64,000 nt of DNA from Oryzias latipes (taxonomy: Eukaryota > Chordata > Actinopteri > Beloniformes > Adrianichthyidae), in assembly GCF_002234675.1 (NCBI RefSeq), contig NC_019859.2:12911483-12975482 (forward strand), in the 5' to 3' direction. Under the pieces are notes generated by a model. It saw only the letters and a program-made list of their open reading frames with translations. It ran no database searches and had not been told where the DNA came from. The position numbers and the translations under genes are program-made. Below are positions 1 to 9,511 of the stretch, piece by piece. How positions within the stretch are numbered: position 1 is the stretch's first letter; the number at the start of each line of letters is the position of its first letter.

Positions 1-860
1 TTAGGGAGAAAACAAAGTAAAAAAAAAAGATCTTGAAAGAAAAAAGCCTGGATTATAAACTCACAAACACACACACAAAAAAACACATTTAACACCTTTA
101 AGTGAAATACAGTGAACAGACTTGTTTAAAAGCTGAAACACTGAAGGCATATTAGACTGTTCCACCTGCCTGTTCATTTTTTTTTTTAGCCACATCACCC
201 ATAAAAGACATATTTGTGGCCGTGACACGCCCTGTAAATGCAGATCACATGACAGTGCACACGCTGAAACACAACAGCTGCTTATATGCAAATCCAGAGG
301 CTGTGTTTCAGGGGAGGAACTGATGTTTAACTGATAACAGGGATGAGCAGGTGTGTGCAACAAGGAGGAAGGCGCTGCAAAAAAAAAAAAATGTCACCAA
401 GGCAACAACAGTGGTTACTGGAAAGCTGTTGACTTCCTACAAGTTAAAAAAATTTGGAGTAAAAAAAAAGAATTTCTCTAAATCCTTTTCTGCTGCTTCC
501 CTTGAGGAGCATGCACAGCTTTTTCTCATTTGCTTTGAATAAAAACAAAGCAAATCTAGGAAGATTTTAAGTCTACAGCGTGTGCCAGGTCAAAAATGTC
601 TATCTTGATGAATGAGATATGCAGCATAGAGTAAAATTTGAACCCTTTGAGAAAAATATTTGTTTTTTAAGCTGATGGGCTGTGTTCCTCAGGTGGAAAG
701 ATTGTGAGGTCATGGGTATTTGTATTCAGAAGTCTAAAAAAAATGAAAATGTATATGAATTGTTATTGTATATTAATGTCGTTCACAAATGCAGAATTCT
801 GTGGATTTCTGTGACTTATCTTTTTGCTTAATATCCTGTCTCTTGTGTTTCTTGATCCAG
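1..860. other. Intergenic or intronic, no gene recognised
   Basis: AT-rich sequence with short A-runs. No exon with convincing splice sites and no recognisable protein similarity. It may be intron of whatever gene owns the candidate exon at 861-1028. Confidence 0.5.
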
Positions 861-1028
861 GCGCCACATTGGAGTGTTTCCAAGAGCTCAAATGTGGCAA
901 ACAAACAGCAGTCATTCCACAGAGTGTGTTCAACGGTTCAAACAGGGGTGATTGTCTCATCATTGGCTCTTCAAATGCAAAATGCAAAATGACGGACGCC
1001 AAACCATTTTTACATATCAAGTATCAAG
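861..1028 (+). CDS. Candidate internal exon of an unidentified gene
   Basis: Seen: a pyrimidine-rich stretch ending in ATCCAG at 860, an open frame of 168 nt, and a donor AAG|GTAAAC at 1029. Both boundaries are phase 1, so the exon is symmetric and frame-neutral. The 56-residue peptide starts near ATLECFQELKCGKQ and ends near KPFLHIKYQ; it has four cysteines and one N-glycosylation sequon (NGS), which would suit a secreted or extracellular domain. I do not recognise the family. I found no partner exons on either side, so it may be the only part of a gene in the window, or a chance open frame. The human upstream neighbours of KLF3 (TBC1D1, PGM2) are not obviously matched. Confidence 0.3.
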
Positions 1029-1330
1029 GTAAACATTTGTCAGTTGTGAATTTGACTCGCAAACAGAGAGTCATTCGAAATGCTCTTCTGTACACAACAC
1101 CTGCTTTAAATGGGAGAGTTTTGAGTTCTCCAACACCCTCCCAGGTGATTCACCTTCCAATTAGGGAGAAAACGATCAGTCAAACCGCCACACCCCAGGG
1201 GGCTTTTACACAAACCTCCTGCTTCAATACCAGGGCTGTTCTGGATTCTGTACAAGAACACAGATGAGCTTGTTTTTTTGTGAGATCATTTTAAATTACT
1301 TTTATTAAAACAGACAATACAAAATGGTGC

Positions 1331-1345
1331 AAAAAAAAAATACCC

Positions 1346-1391
<46 letters not shown>
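1331..1391. repeat. A-run, poly-C tract and (CA)n microsatellite
   Basis: Ten A, then about 20 C in a row, then about 14 CA units. One of many long C or G homopolymers in this window. Confidence 0.95.
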
Positions 1392-1392
<1 letters not shown>

Positions 1393-1614
1393 TATGGGTC
1401 AGATTGTGTAAGGTTTGGATTTCAGTTGCAGTCTCTTATAAATTACTAAAACATTTGAGGATACCTCTCCTTGGTTGTTTTGTACGAAAAAATGAGGGCC
1501 ATCAGACGTGTTCATCAAAATTATTCTTGTCAGTTAAACATTAAAAGAAAATTAAAGGATGGTCTCACCTTTGATGAGCGGAAATTTCAGGGTGGAAATT
1601 TTACAAACTGACCT

Positions 1615-1830
1615 GCAGGCAAGACCCTTCACACTACTGTCTGACTACGTAGCCACAGGGGGCCCCAAGTCTGGATCTCCCTGAGCCGGTCCCCAGCCTG
1701 GATAAAATACAGGGTTGTGTCAGGAAGGGCATCCCGCATAAAAAATGTCCACCAAACCAAATGTGCAGATCAGTGAAAGGCTGTGGTGACCCCCGAGGGG
1801 ATATGCTGAAAAGGTGAACAACCTGCAGAG
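1615..1830 (+). mobile_element. Dispersed repeat copy (SINE-like 3' part)
   Basis: Shares long blocks with 5255-5475: GCAAGACCCTTCACACTACT, a GGGGGCCCCAAGTCTGG-type block, CTGGATAAAATACAGGGTTG and GTGTCAGGAAGGGCATCC. It ends in a GTGACCCCYGAGGGG-like block followed by GCTGAAAAGG, a tail I know from common teleost retroposons. The tRNA-like head seen in the other copy is not evident here. Confidence 0.75.
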
Positions 1831-2430
1831 AGACATCTGAAAGTTCAAACTGGCGGGTTTTGCATTAAATTGGATTAAGTAATCTTTTTATTTGTTTGTT
1901 CCATTTTGTCTTTTTGTTAAAGTGAAAGTGACTCCACAAAAGAACAAATAAACTATTGTCGCCACAAATGCAGTTCTGATAGCAGCATGCACTCATTTTA
2001 TTTCTGCTTGGACAGGTTTGCGCTGCCTTCAGACCACGCCTTTCTTATAAAAGCTGTATGAGTGTGCACTATCATTAAACTAGTTTTGGGAACGGTAATT
2101 TGTGTATATGGATATGCTGTTGGAGACCAATTTCCTACACAGCAGAAAAAACGAATGGCTTTTTGGCTCTGAGCTGTGGCTGTATACAGGCTTTTTATAA
2201 AATAAAGTATTTCATTTACAAGGTAAAACACTGAGAAACTTAAATCTCATTGTTGAATTATTATTTTAAAAAATGTCTAAATCTAAAACATGGACAACAA
2301 ACTCTATTCATTTGATCAAAATGGAAAGGTCAGCGTGTCTGATTTAAAAATTAGAACAATTAGTCCAAGAAAACTATGATCAGAGTTTGATTTCTACATT
2401 ACATTGAAACTGAAGAACAGTTGGAACAAA
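1831..2430. other. No gene or recognised repeat
   Basis: Short open frames only. No splice-flanked exon, RNA gene or repeat that I can name. Confidence 0.5.
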
Positions 2431-2600
2431 CATACATACATACATACATACATACATACATACATACATACATACATACATACATACATACATACATACA
2501 TACATACATACATACATACATACATACATACATACATACATACATACATACATACATACATACATACATACATACATACATACATACATACATACATACA
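2431..2600. repeat. (CATA)n tetranucleotide microsatellite, about 42 units
   Basis: An uninterrupted CATA/TATG tract of 170 bp. It produces open frames of Tyr-Ile-His-Thr or Met-Tyr-Val-Cys repeats in several frames on both strands, none of which is a gene. A tract this pure is likely polymorphic. Confidence 0.98.
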
Positions 2601-2817
2601 TGCCTGTTCAGAAGCAGGTTTTTGCATCTCTGCTGATTTCCAACCTTCAGCAGCCATGACCGATTAATGACCCACAAAACAACAAGCTGTAACGCAGGAA
2701 TATTTGAAAAATAATATCAGGAGAAACCGGTTTTCTTGTGTCACTCAGCAGAAGTCCTTGAGGTCATCTAGGAGTTAGAAAAAACAAATATCTCTCTTCT
2801 TCCTTCCTTTCCTTTTC

Positions 2818-3026
2818 CGTCCAGTCCAACACAAAAGATTTTCAAATGTGATTGAAATGAATAAAGTTTGGCCTCGATTACAAAAGGGGTTTATTCAGAC
2901 ATACCTCTGGTTTGTCAGAAGATTCATAACCTCTATTGTTAAAGTAAAATATGTCCAACACAAGAGGCCTTCAGCTCTCATCTGTTTGCCCAGCTGTTGG
3001 ACAGGACAAGTTAAAAAAAAAGAAAA
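2818..3026 (+). repeat. Unnamed dispersed element, copy A
   Basis: About 200 bp that matches 32275-32475 in the same orientation with scattered substitutions. Shared blocks include ACAAAAGGGGTTTAT, AGATTCATAACC, GTCCAACACAAGAGGCCTTC and a closing CTG-TGGAC-GG-AAGTT segment. No terminal inverted repeats, A/B boxes or coding capacity are evident. The family is unknown to me. Confidence 0.7.
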
Positions 3027-3971
3027 GACAAATATATTCCGTCGGGAGGGGAATTTTCCAATTTAAATCAAAAGAAAGGGGAAAACATCATTGAAAACAG
3101 AGGTTTTGAGCAAATACATAACTAAACAAGACAACTGAATGTTTTGAGAAAGCAGAAATGTTAGCGAAACTCCAAAGCTTTTTTAGTCAAAATTATATTT
3201 CAGTGCAACCACAGAAAACATATTTATCTAAACTTATCTAACTATGTGCTTGGTAATCTCATGATAATAATTTCATCGTCATTTTGCAACTGGAGATGCA
3301 TCAAATCCCCAACGTCACGTGTCTTTAGCAATGCTGACTTCCACAGAACTCAGTTTCCCTGTCATTGTTTGTTTTTCTGCCAACTGCGCACAGTTGGCAT
3401 TGGTTACGGCTCTGCCTCCCACCCCCTTCAGACCAGATTGAACACACTAATTCACCACCCCTGCCGAGGCAGGCAGAGGCAGACGAATTTGGAAAGCTTG
3501 TGGAATTTACAAACGTGCACCACTTCATCTGCCTGTCTTTTTGCAGTTTTCCCGCCGATCTGACATGTTGTGAATGAAAAGATAACTCATGCGGATTGTC
3601 TTGACATCTGGAATAGCAGACAACAAAAGCTCTGTTGTGACTTGTTGGATCCAGTCCTCTTTACTCTCCATCGTAGAAATGTAAGTGCTCGGAGCAAAAA
3701 TACTTTATGTGTTTAAATTAAATCAAATTAAGTTTGACAAATGGTTGAAACTAATAAAGCCTTTTCAATTAAAGAACTTTGTGCACACATATTTGGTTTT
3801 CTCGATAGAATTAATAGAGTTTACTAAGTTACAATTTGTCTTAAATGTTGATGTTGAAACTATCAACAACCTATTTTTCCAAGCAATTAAAGTCAAGTAA
3901 AAAAAGAAAGCTACAATTTACCGATTTAAATATTTGTTGCATAATAAAAAAGTCATTTCGAGCTAATTTAA
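3027..3971. other. Non-coding; complex sequence around 3280-3660
   Basis: No gene. The middle part (about 3280-3660) is less AT-rich and non-repetitive and contains the palindrome listed at 3379-3398. It could be a conserved regulatory element, but that cannot be shown from one genome. Confidence 0.4.
3379..3398. promoter_or_regulatory. 8-bp-arm palindrome with MYB-like half sites
   Basis: GCCAACTG-CGCA-CAGTTGGC is an inverted repeat with perfect 8-bp arms and a 4-base centre. Each arm contains CAACTG, which fits the MYB consensus YAACKG and is also an E-box (CANNTG). Any regulatory role is inference. Confidence 0.3.
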
Positions 3972-4103
3972 CCCCTTGACACCTGAATTTTTTTTACAAT
4001 TATATATTAAAAAATTCACCTATGTTTTTGCTTCCAAGTGGATGCTAAATTAGGTAAGTTTGAAGCAGTTTGATACATCTTTGCATCAATTGGGGTCAAG
4101 GAG
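3972..4103 (+). mobile_element. Short MITE with TTAA flank (family B)
   Basis: Begins TTAA|CCCCTTGAC and ends GTCAAGGAG|TTAC, so the ends are inverted repeats. The interior GTTTTTGCTT-CAAG-GGATGCTAAATTA recurs at 44441-44570 and, more diverged, at 41789-41915. The TTAA flank and CCC-type terminus suggest piggyBac-type mobilisation (inference). Confidence 0.65.
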
Positions 4104-4402
4104 TTACTATATCAAATGAACCTTAATGCCTCTTCTTTTTTTTCTTTTTCTGTCCAATGAAGCTGTAAAGAAAAGAAATTTTTTTTTAACACAATAATTA
4201 CTGATTTTGATAAGTACCTTTCAAAGCTCAAAATAAATACAGGCTGTAAAACATCTATAATTGGAAAAGAGAACAAGTCTGCTAAGGTCTTCTAAGTTAT
4301 CTAAGTTAAATTAAGAAAATTGATTTATGTATTTTTTTAAACTGAATTTGAGAAGAAACAACATCATGTGTTAATATGTATTATGTAACATTATGTATGT
4401 AT

Positions 4403-4622
4403 GGGTGGGTTTTCTCCAGGCAATCCAGCTTTTCCCCACAGTCCAAAAACATACTTTATAGATTCATTGGTAACTCCAAATTGTCCCTAGGTGTGAAAGT
4501 GCGTTTGTGTGCTTGTGTGGCCCACCTTTTTCCAAAAGTGGGTGAGATAGGCTCCAGCAACCTTCTGACTCCAAAAGGGATTAGTGGGTTTAGAAAATGG
4601 GTGGATGTTTTGGTGGATGTAA
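4403..4622 (+). mobile_element. Teleost retroposon tail, diverged copy
   Basis: Contains the widespread fish-repeat blocks GGTTTTCTCCAGGCA, CCACAGTCCAAAAACAT, TGTCCCTAGGTGTGAA, GATAGGCTCCAGCAACC and GTGGGTTTAGAAAATGGGTG. Related copies are at 43325-43565 (same strand), 48389-48624 and 56293-56515 (opposite strand). It resembles the 3' part of a LINE or an Expander-type element; the exact family is not settled. Confidence 0.75.
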
Positions 4623-5162
4623 AAAGAACGTTTGAACAACGCAAAAACAAAAATGTTTGTGTCATACTTCAACGGGACTTTTATGTAGTAATTGTGAAAC
4701 TGCATCATTTTTTGTTACTGTTTACTTAAGAAAGAACTGAGTTCACCTCCTCCAGGAAAATAGTGTCCTTGGTTTACCTTACATATGAAACATAGCACTG
4801 TCCCTCTATGTAGTTATAGCTTATAATATGCCATGCTGCAAGTACACAATTTCAAATCTGAGTACGTAAACTTCCACTTTCAGGGTGCCACAGTGTCAGA
4901 AATGATTAGTAGAATAGGGAGTGTATCAAGTCACAAGTCCAAAGAAATGAACCACTGTGGTACGTGTAATAACAGTGGCATTCTGTTGAAGCCAAACATT
5001 GTTTATTCATTTCTGCAGAAAGATATCATCACTACCTGCTTATTAGAAAAACCACAGATAGTCTCCAAATGCCTCTAAGCAGAACTGAGTCAAACACTCA
5101 ACAGAATTAATCATTCTTTTTTCCCCTCTTACATAATAAAAACAATTTCCTAAAGTTAAAAT
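4623..5162. other. No gene seen
   Basis: Unique-looking AT-rich sequence without splice-flanked open frames. Confidence 0.5.
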
Positions 5163-5475
5163 TCTAGCGTCTGGATGGCTCAGTTGAACTGGCGCCATGG
5201 CACCCGGGAAGCCATGGCGTGGAAGCCAGGAATCCCTTTCGTTTCCCAAGGGGTGAGATGAGCTGAATCCTGTGTGGGTCCTTAGGCGAGACCCTTCAGA
5301 CTACTGCCTAACTATGTAGCCTTAAGGGGGCCCAAAGTCTGGGTCTCCCCGTGCCGGTCCCCTGCCTGGATAAAATACAGGGTTGTGTCAGGAGGGGCCT
5401 CCAGCGTAAAAAGCTGTGCAAGTCCATGACAGCTGATTCGCTCTAGGGACATGTCAAAAGGCGGACAAACAAAGT
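5163..5475 (+). mobile_element. SINE-like element with tRNA-like head
   Basis: The head contains TGGCTCAGTTGAACTGG, which resembles a pol III A box, followed by a perfect inverted repeat (CGCCATGGC ... GCCATGGCG). The body matches 1615-1830 through the GTGTCAGGA-GGGC-TCC block. A clear B box is not visible, so it is probably an old, inactive copy. Confidence 0.65.
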
Positions 5476-5566
5476 TGAATTGTTACTGTCTGTCAGTTAT
5501 CATGAGGGATTTTATTTTTCCTTTGGAGCCCCTCTCAGGAGTCATTTAGTCATTTATTGATTTACA

Positions 5567-5583
5567 CCCCCCCCCCCCCCCCC
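5567..5583. repeat. Poly-C tract
   Basis: Seventeen consecutive C. Confidence 0.95.
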
Positions 5584-6509
5584 ACAGCCAAGTAGGGAGG
5601 AACTGGCATTATTTACTTATTAGTCTTTATTGTGACCAATCTCTGTATCAAGTCAGTCAGAACAGAGACTTTCTAGGATGGTTTTGTGTATTGTTGTATG
5701 AAAAATCAGTTCCTTTCTAAATTGACAGCAGAAACATGACTGGGTAAAATTGATGTTGTGAAATCTATTTTTCAAAAGCTTTAAAGAAAGAAAAGGGTTT
5801 AGTTTTTTTACTTTTAACCTCTTGAGACCTGAGCTCTTATTTGATTTACATTTTCATCATCAAAGGACCCCAATTGTGCAGAATGAACTAGTGTGGTGAA
5901 ATAGCCCACAGTGTGATGTCCACACGTGTGGATGGCAAGTCTCACGAGGTTAAATTTGCTTCTGCTTTTGCTGTCACGGTAACAGTAAAAACTGCACAGC
6001 CTAGAGTACTTGAAGTTCTACATTTGTTTTTAATGACGACTAATCAGCTTCGGTGCTTGAGCATCAAAACAGATGGATTGCTGCTCCCAAACCTGAATAA
6101 CAGGAGTCGCTTTCCTTAAAACTGCTGGTATGATAGATCATTAACACGAAAACGACTCAAATTAGACTCGAAAGCTGGGTGCTCTTTATCATACAGGAAT
6201 GCAAGGTGTGAATAATAAGACAAATATGTGAGGATTCAGATTCCCTCCATGTCAGGTTCTCATTGCAGAAGAAAAAAAACTCTTGTCAAAACCGCTTTTT
6301 ATCCATGTGTCCAAAAATGTGCAAAAGTATCTGTTATGTTTTCTAATTTATGCAGAGTTCTTCTTTGAAATATCAGGTGTTGGGTTCCAGAGGAAATAAC
6401 CTGCACAGAGCCCGACTTCCTTGTTTTTTGGATCCTTTTCTTTGAGCTAATTCTAACAGTTACACCTTTAAGTAGCTTTTTTACTTGCTCTTCAGGATTA
6501 AATATTGGA
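5584..6509. other. No gene seen
   Basis: AT-rich sequence. A segment near 5815-5880 (AACCTCTTGAGACCTGAG...) may be a very decayed relative of the TTAA MITEs, but I cannot establish both ends. Confidence 0.45.
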
Positions 6510-6513
6510 TTAA

Positions 6514-6707
6514 CCCTTGTGCCATCTTAGATGACCCCACCCTTACTTTGACGTGGTCTCTCTACCATGACAAAGGTGGATAAAGGTGGAAAGATTTCAT
6601 GTAATCCAGTAAACACAAGCGAAGATCATAAATCATTAAAGAAAAAAGGTTCAGCGCATTGTCTAGTGGGTCTGGATGACCCAATGTTAAAGTGCCTACG
6701 ATAAGGA
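6514..6707 (+). mobile_element. piggyBac-like MITE (family A), copy 1
   Basis: Flanked on both sides by TTAA (6510-6513 and 6708-6711). Starts CCCTTGTGCCATCTTAGATG and carries the family interior ACCATGACAAAGGTGGATAA, GGTGGAAAGATTTCATGTAA and GGGTCTGGATGACCCAA. The right end has decayed. Homologous copies lie at 42715-42920 (inverted) and 57101-57304. TTAA target duplication plus CCCT termini are the hallmark of the piggyBac superfamily; there is no coding capacity. Confidence 0.8.
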
Positions 6708-6711
6708 TTAA

Positions 6712-9079
6712 GTGAAGGTTTTAATTTTTGTTGCTCACAAAACTGAAAGGATGTATATTGAGCATTTTGGATTACCAGCAATTTTTGCGGTAAAGGTTAT
6801 TTCTCTTATGATACAGATCTGTTGTGACATTGCCGTGCACGGCTTCTTTGAACTAACGACAGAGAAGTTATGTATTGTCTGTCTGATAATATCTGGGCAG
6901 GTGAGGACCTGAACTTTCAAGAATTTTGGTGAAAGAAAGGAGCAAAAAAGTTGTTGGTAAAATAGCCTACAGTCATATAGACAGAGGGAGGAAGATTTTA
7001 TTTCTCAAAAAAAACATGGATGTGAAGTTATTAGAATGGGCAGTGCTTACATAGTAAACCCCCCAAATGAGTATCCTGTATTTTAAAGACATTTTATCAA
7101 AACAAATGAATGCAATTAAAAAACACAGTTATATTCTCTTTATTATTTTAACAAATGTAATACATGCAGCATTTTAAATGTGACAGGAAAACTTTCAAAA
7201 CAAATGCCTTCAGGTCTTGTTTAATCCCAGTGTGATGTCATGAAATCTACTGTCCAAGCACATTTTGTTGTTTGTGACCTACTTTTGTTCCAAATAATGT
7301 AGCGTACAACATCTCCATGACTCACACTGAACATCGCATGTAGACAGAATTGTTTGGACCAGGCTGACGTTGACACGAGTAGATTTCTCCATCTTCCTCT
7401 AAGGAGGTCAGGCTGGAAACAACAGCTGTTTTGTTTTAACATCTAGCTTCATGACAGCACCTGTAGTACCTGCCTCCATGCCTCGCCTCAGTGCATATGA
7501 CAGGTGAACTTGAAGGGCAGATCTTTGACAATAGATGTCACTGCATGGCTGTTAGGGATGTAACCCAGTTGTTGTGTTATACAAAAGTCTCTAATACCTT
7601 TTTTTGTTTGTTCATTACAGACTTACAACAAATCCACAGACATACACATCTGTTTTGGGTGGTTATTCCTTAAAAGGAGCAAGTTTTGCTTGGTTTACTC
7701 ACATTTTTTTCTAGAAATATGTGTTCAATAAACAGTTTTTTGTTCAATTTGATTCACTAATAAGAAAATAAACATTGTAAAACAAAAATAATTTTTTGTT
7801 GCATCTTAGATTTTTATTCTGTGAATTTCATAATCTCGTTTTCATGATTTGTCTCAATTCTGTCCTTCCAAGCTAAAAGCATTTGTCCACTAAGATAAAA
7901 CAAACCATTACATAAGACTTAAAAAAAAAAGATTTTCCTCAGGATTTGACATTTGCAGGTTTTTGCAGTTCACTTGCAGCAGAACTCCGATTGGGATTAC
8001 TGAAGAGAGGAAGTGCTACATTTATAGATATATACTTTTGGAGTTATGTCACTGTAAAACATTCAGGGAATAAGGAAGCCGCAGTTCTAAGGAATTTGCA
8101 CAACCTGTGAGTGAGTGTGTAGCTGTGGGTGTGCATTTGTGTTTGTGAGTGCATTACCATTGACAGAGTAAGAAAAAACATTGACTTAACCATAAGTACA
8201 CATTATTGAAAATAATAATTTACTGTAAATGCTGCAGTAGTCATCATTTACATTTAAGTTCAGCTTTTGCAGCTTTGTCCAGAACTGTAAAAAGTACAGT
8301 TTTGGAAAATTATTCCTCAGTGTCTGTTTTTTTTAATTATCTTTTAAAGAACTATAGCTAGATAAATATTTTTAGTTTATTCCAAATTTGTAGTGCAATC
8401 AATAATAGAAAAAACCCAAACAATGCAATAAAAGACGCAGTGGCAACTGTACACAACACAAAATGCAGCGGCTAGATTTATCTGTGGTGCTTAAAAGACA
8501 TAAAGGCAGACATTAAGGCAGAAATAGATGTATGTAAGAAATTACAACTGTAAAAAAATAAAATAAAATAAAATAAAAAGGGGGAGAAAAATCTATTCAC
8601 TTCCTGTAGTTTCCCAATCCACTCAAAGTAGTTTTTGACCCGTTTTAGTTGCTGCTGTAACTTAGTAAATTAAAAGAAAGCTGACCCTAGGTCAGAACAG
8701 TTTTGACCTTTACTAAATTTGGAAAACTGTGGATTGAAGATAATTTATAGAAAGTTTTATGTGTATGAAGCAACAGCAGTTATATAAATTTTTTAGACTG
8801 ACAGTGTCCATAAAGTTTCCAAAAGTTATACAATTAGTGCATCCAAGCGCTGTTGCAGAGCTTGGCTCAGTTCAGATTTGTACACCCAAGATTGTAAAAG
8901 TCTTATTATTCATTTCAGGTTTTCATTTATGGCTGATTCAATTGTGCATGGTTAAAACCGTGCAATGGTTTGGACAGTATTACTATTTTTAATTATCTTA
9001 CACATTTGCATCACTTTGTTTCGGCGCATTAATGTATGTATTTGGTTGAACTACTGTCAGTGAACTGTGTCGCTGCAGT
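6712..9079. other. Region upstream of klf3; no gene
   Basis: About 2.4 kb of AT-rich DNA with an (AAAAT)n microsatellite near 8551-8578 and a GT-rich patch near 8105-8155. It may hold klf3 regulatory DNA, but no specific element can be supported. Confidence 0.5.
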
Positions 9080-9511
9080 TGAGCAGCTTCTGCAGACAGA
9101 ATGCCTGCTCCACCCACGCATGCGAACCGGACCACCCCGCCCAGCCCAGGTCCCGCCCAGAGGCCCGACCCCACCAGGATAACAGACAGCAGCGGATCAT
9201 GTGACAGACGACAAAAGCGAACACTGACTCTCACAGTCCCATTGAGAGACGTACGGCCTCACGGAGAGGACTTTCGGAACTTTGGGAAGTTTTCTTTTTC
9301 TTTTCGGAACCGTCGTTCACCGTCCGTGTTTCCCCCAGAGCCTCATATCTGTGACACCGCGGAGAGCCCCAGCGGCTCGTGCGTCACTTTTTTTTTTTTT
9401 TACCTCCCCTCTCCTGCGGAGTTATTTCTGTCCGAGAAGGAACCCGTGTGCCGTTTAGCAAGGCAGCTGGGACACTACCTGCGGGATTAGACAGTGTGTC
9501 CCACTGAAGAA
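9080..9511 (+). promoter_or_regulatory. klf3: klf3 promoter and noncoding first exon
   Basis: A local CpG- and GC-rich island in AT-rich DNA. It has GC boxes CCCCGCCC (9135-9142) and CCCGCCC (9152-9158), several CACCC/CCACCC motifs (9110-9175), and GTCACATGAT read on the minus strand at 9196-9205, an MITF/TFE-type E-box. The candidate exon ends at 9511 with a consensus donor GTAAGT at 9512. The start site is not defined by a TATA box. Joining this exon to the coding exon at 16532 is inference from position, strand and the known structure of KLF3 genes, which begin with noncoding exon(s). The open frame at 9101-9490 within it has no recognisable protein. Confidence 0.65.

Noticed and set aside
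2380-2677. Open frames of Tyr-Ile-His-Thr or Met-Tyr-Val-Cys repeats
   Set aside because: Translations of the CATA microsatellite.
9101-9490. 129-aa open frame in the klf3 first exon
   Set aside because: Follows from the stop-poor CpG island. The residues are a Pro/Arg-rich jumble with no similarity, and klf3 translation starts in the next exon.
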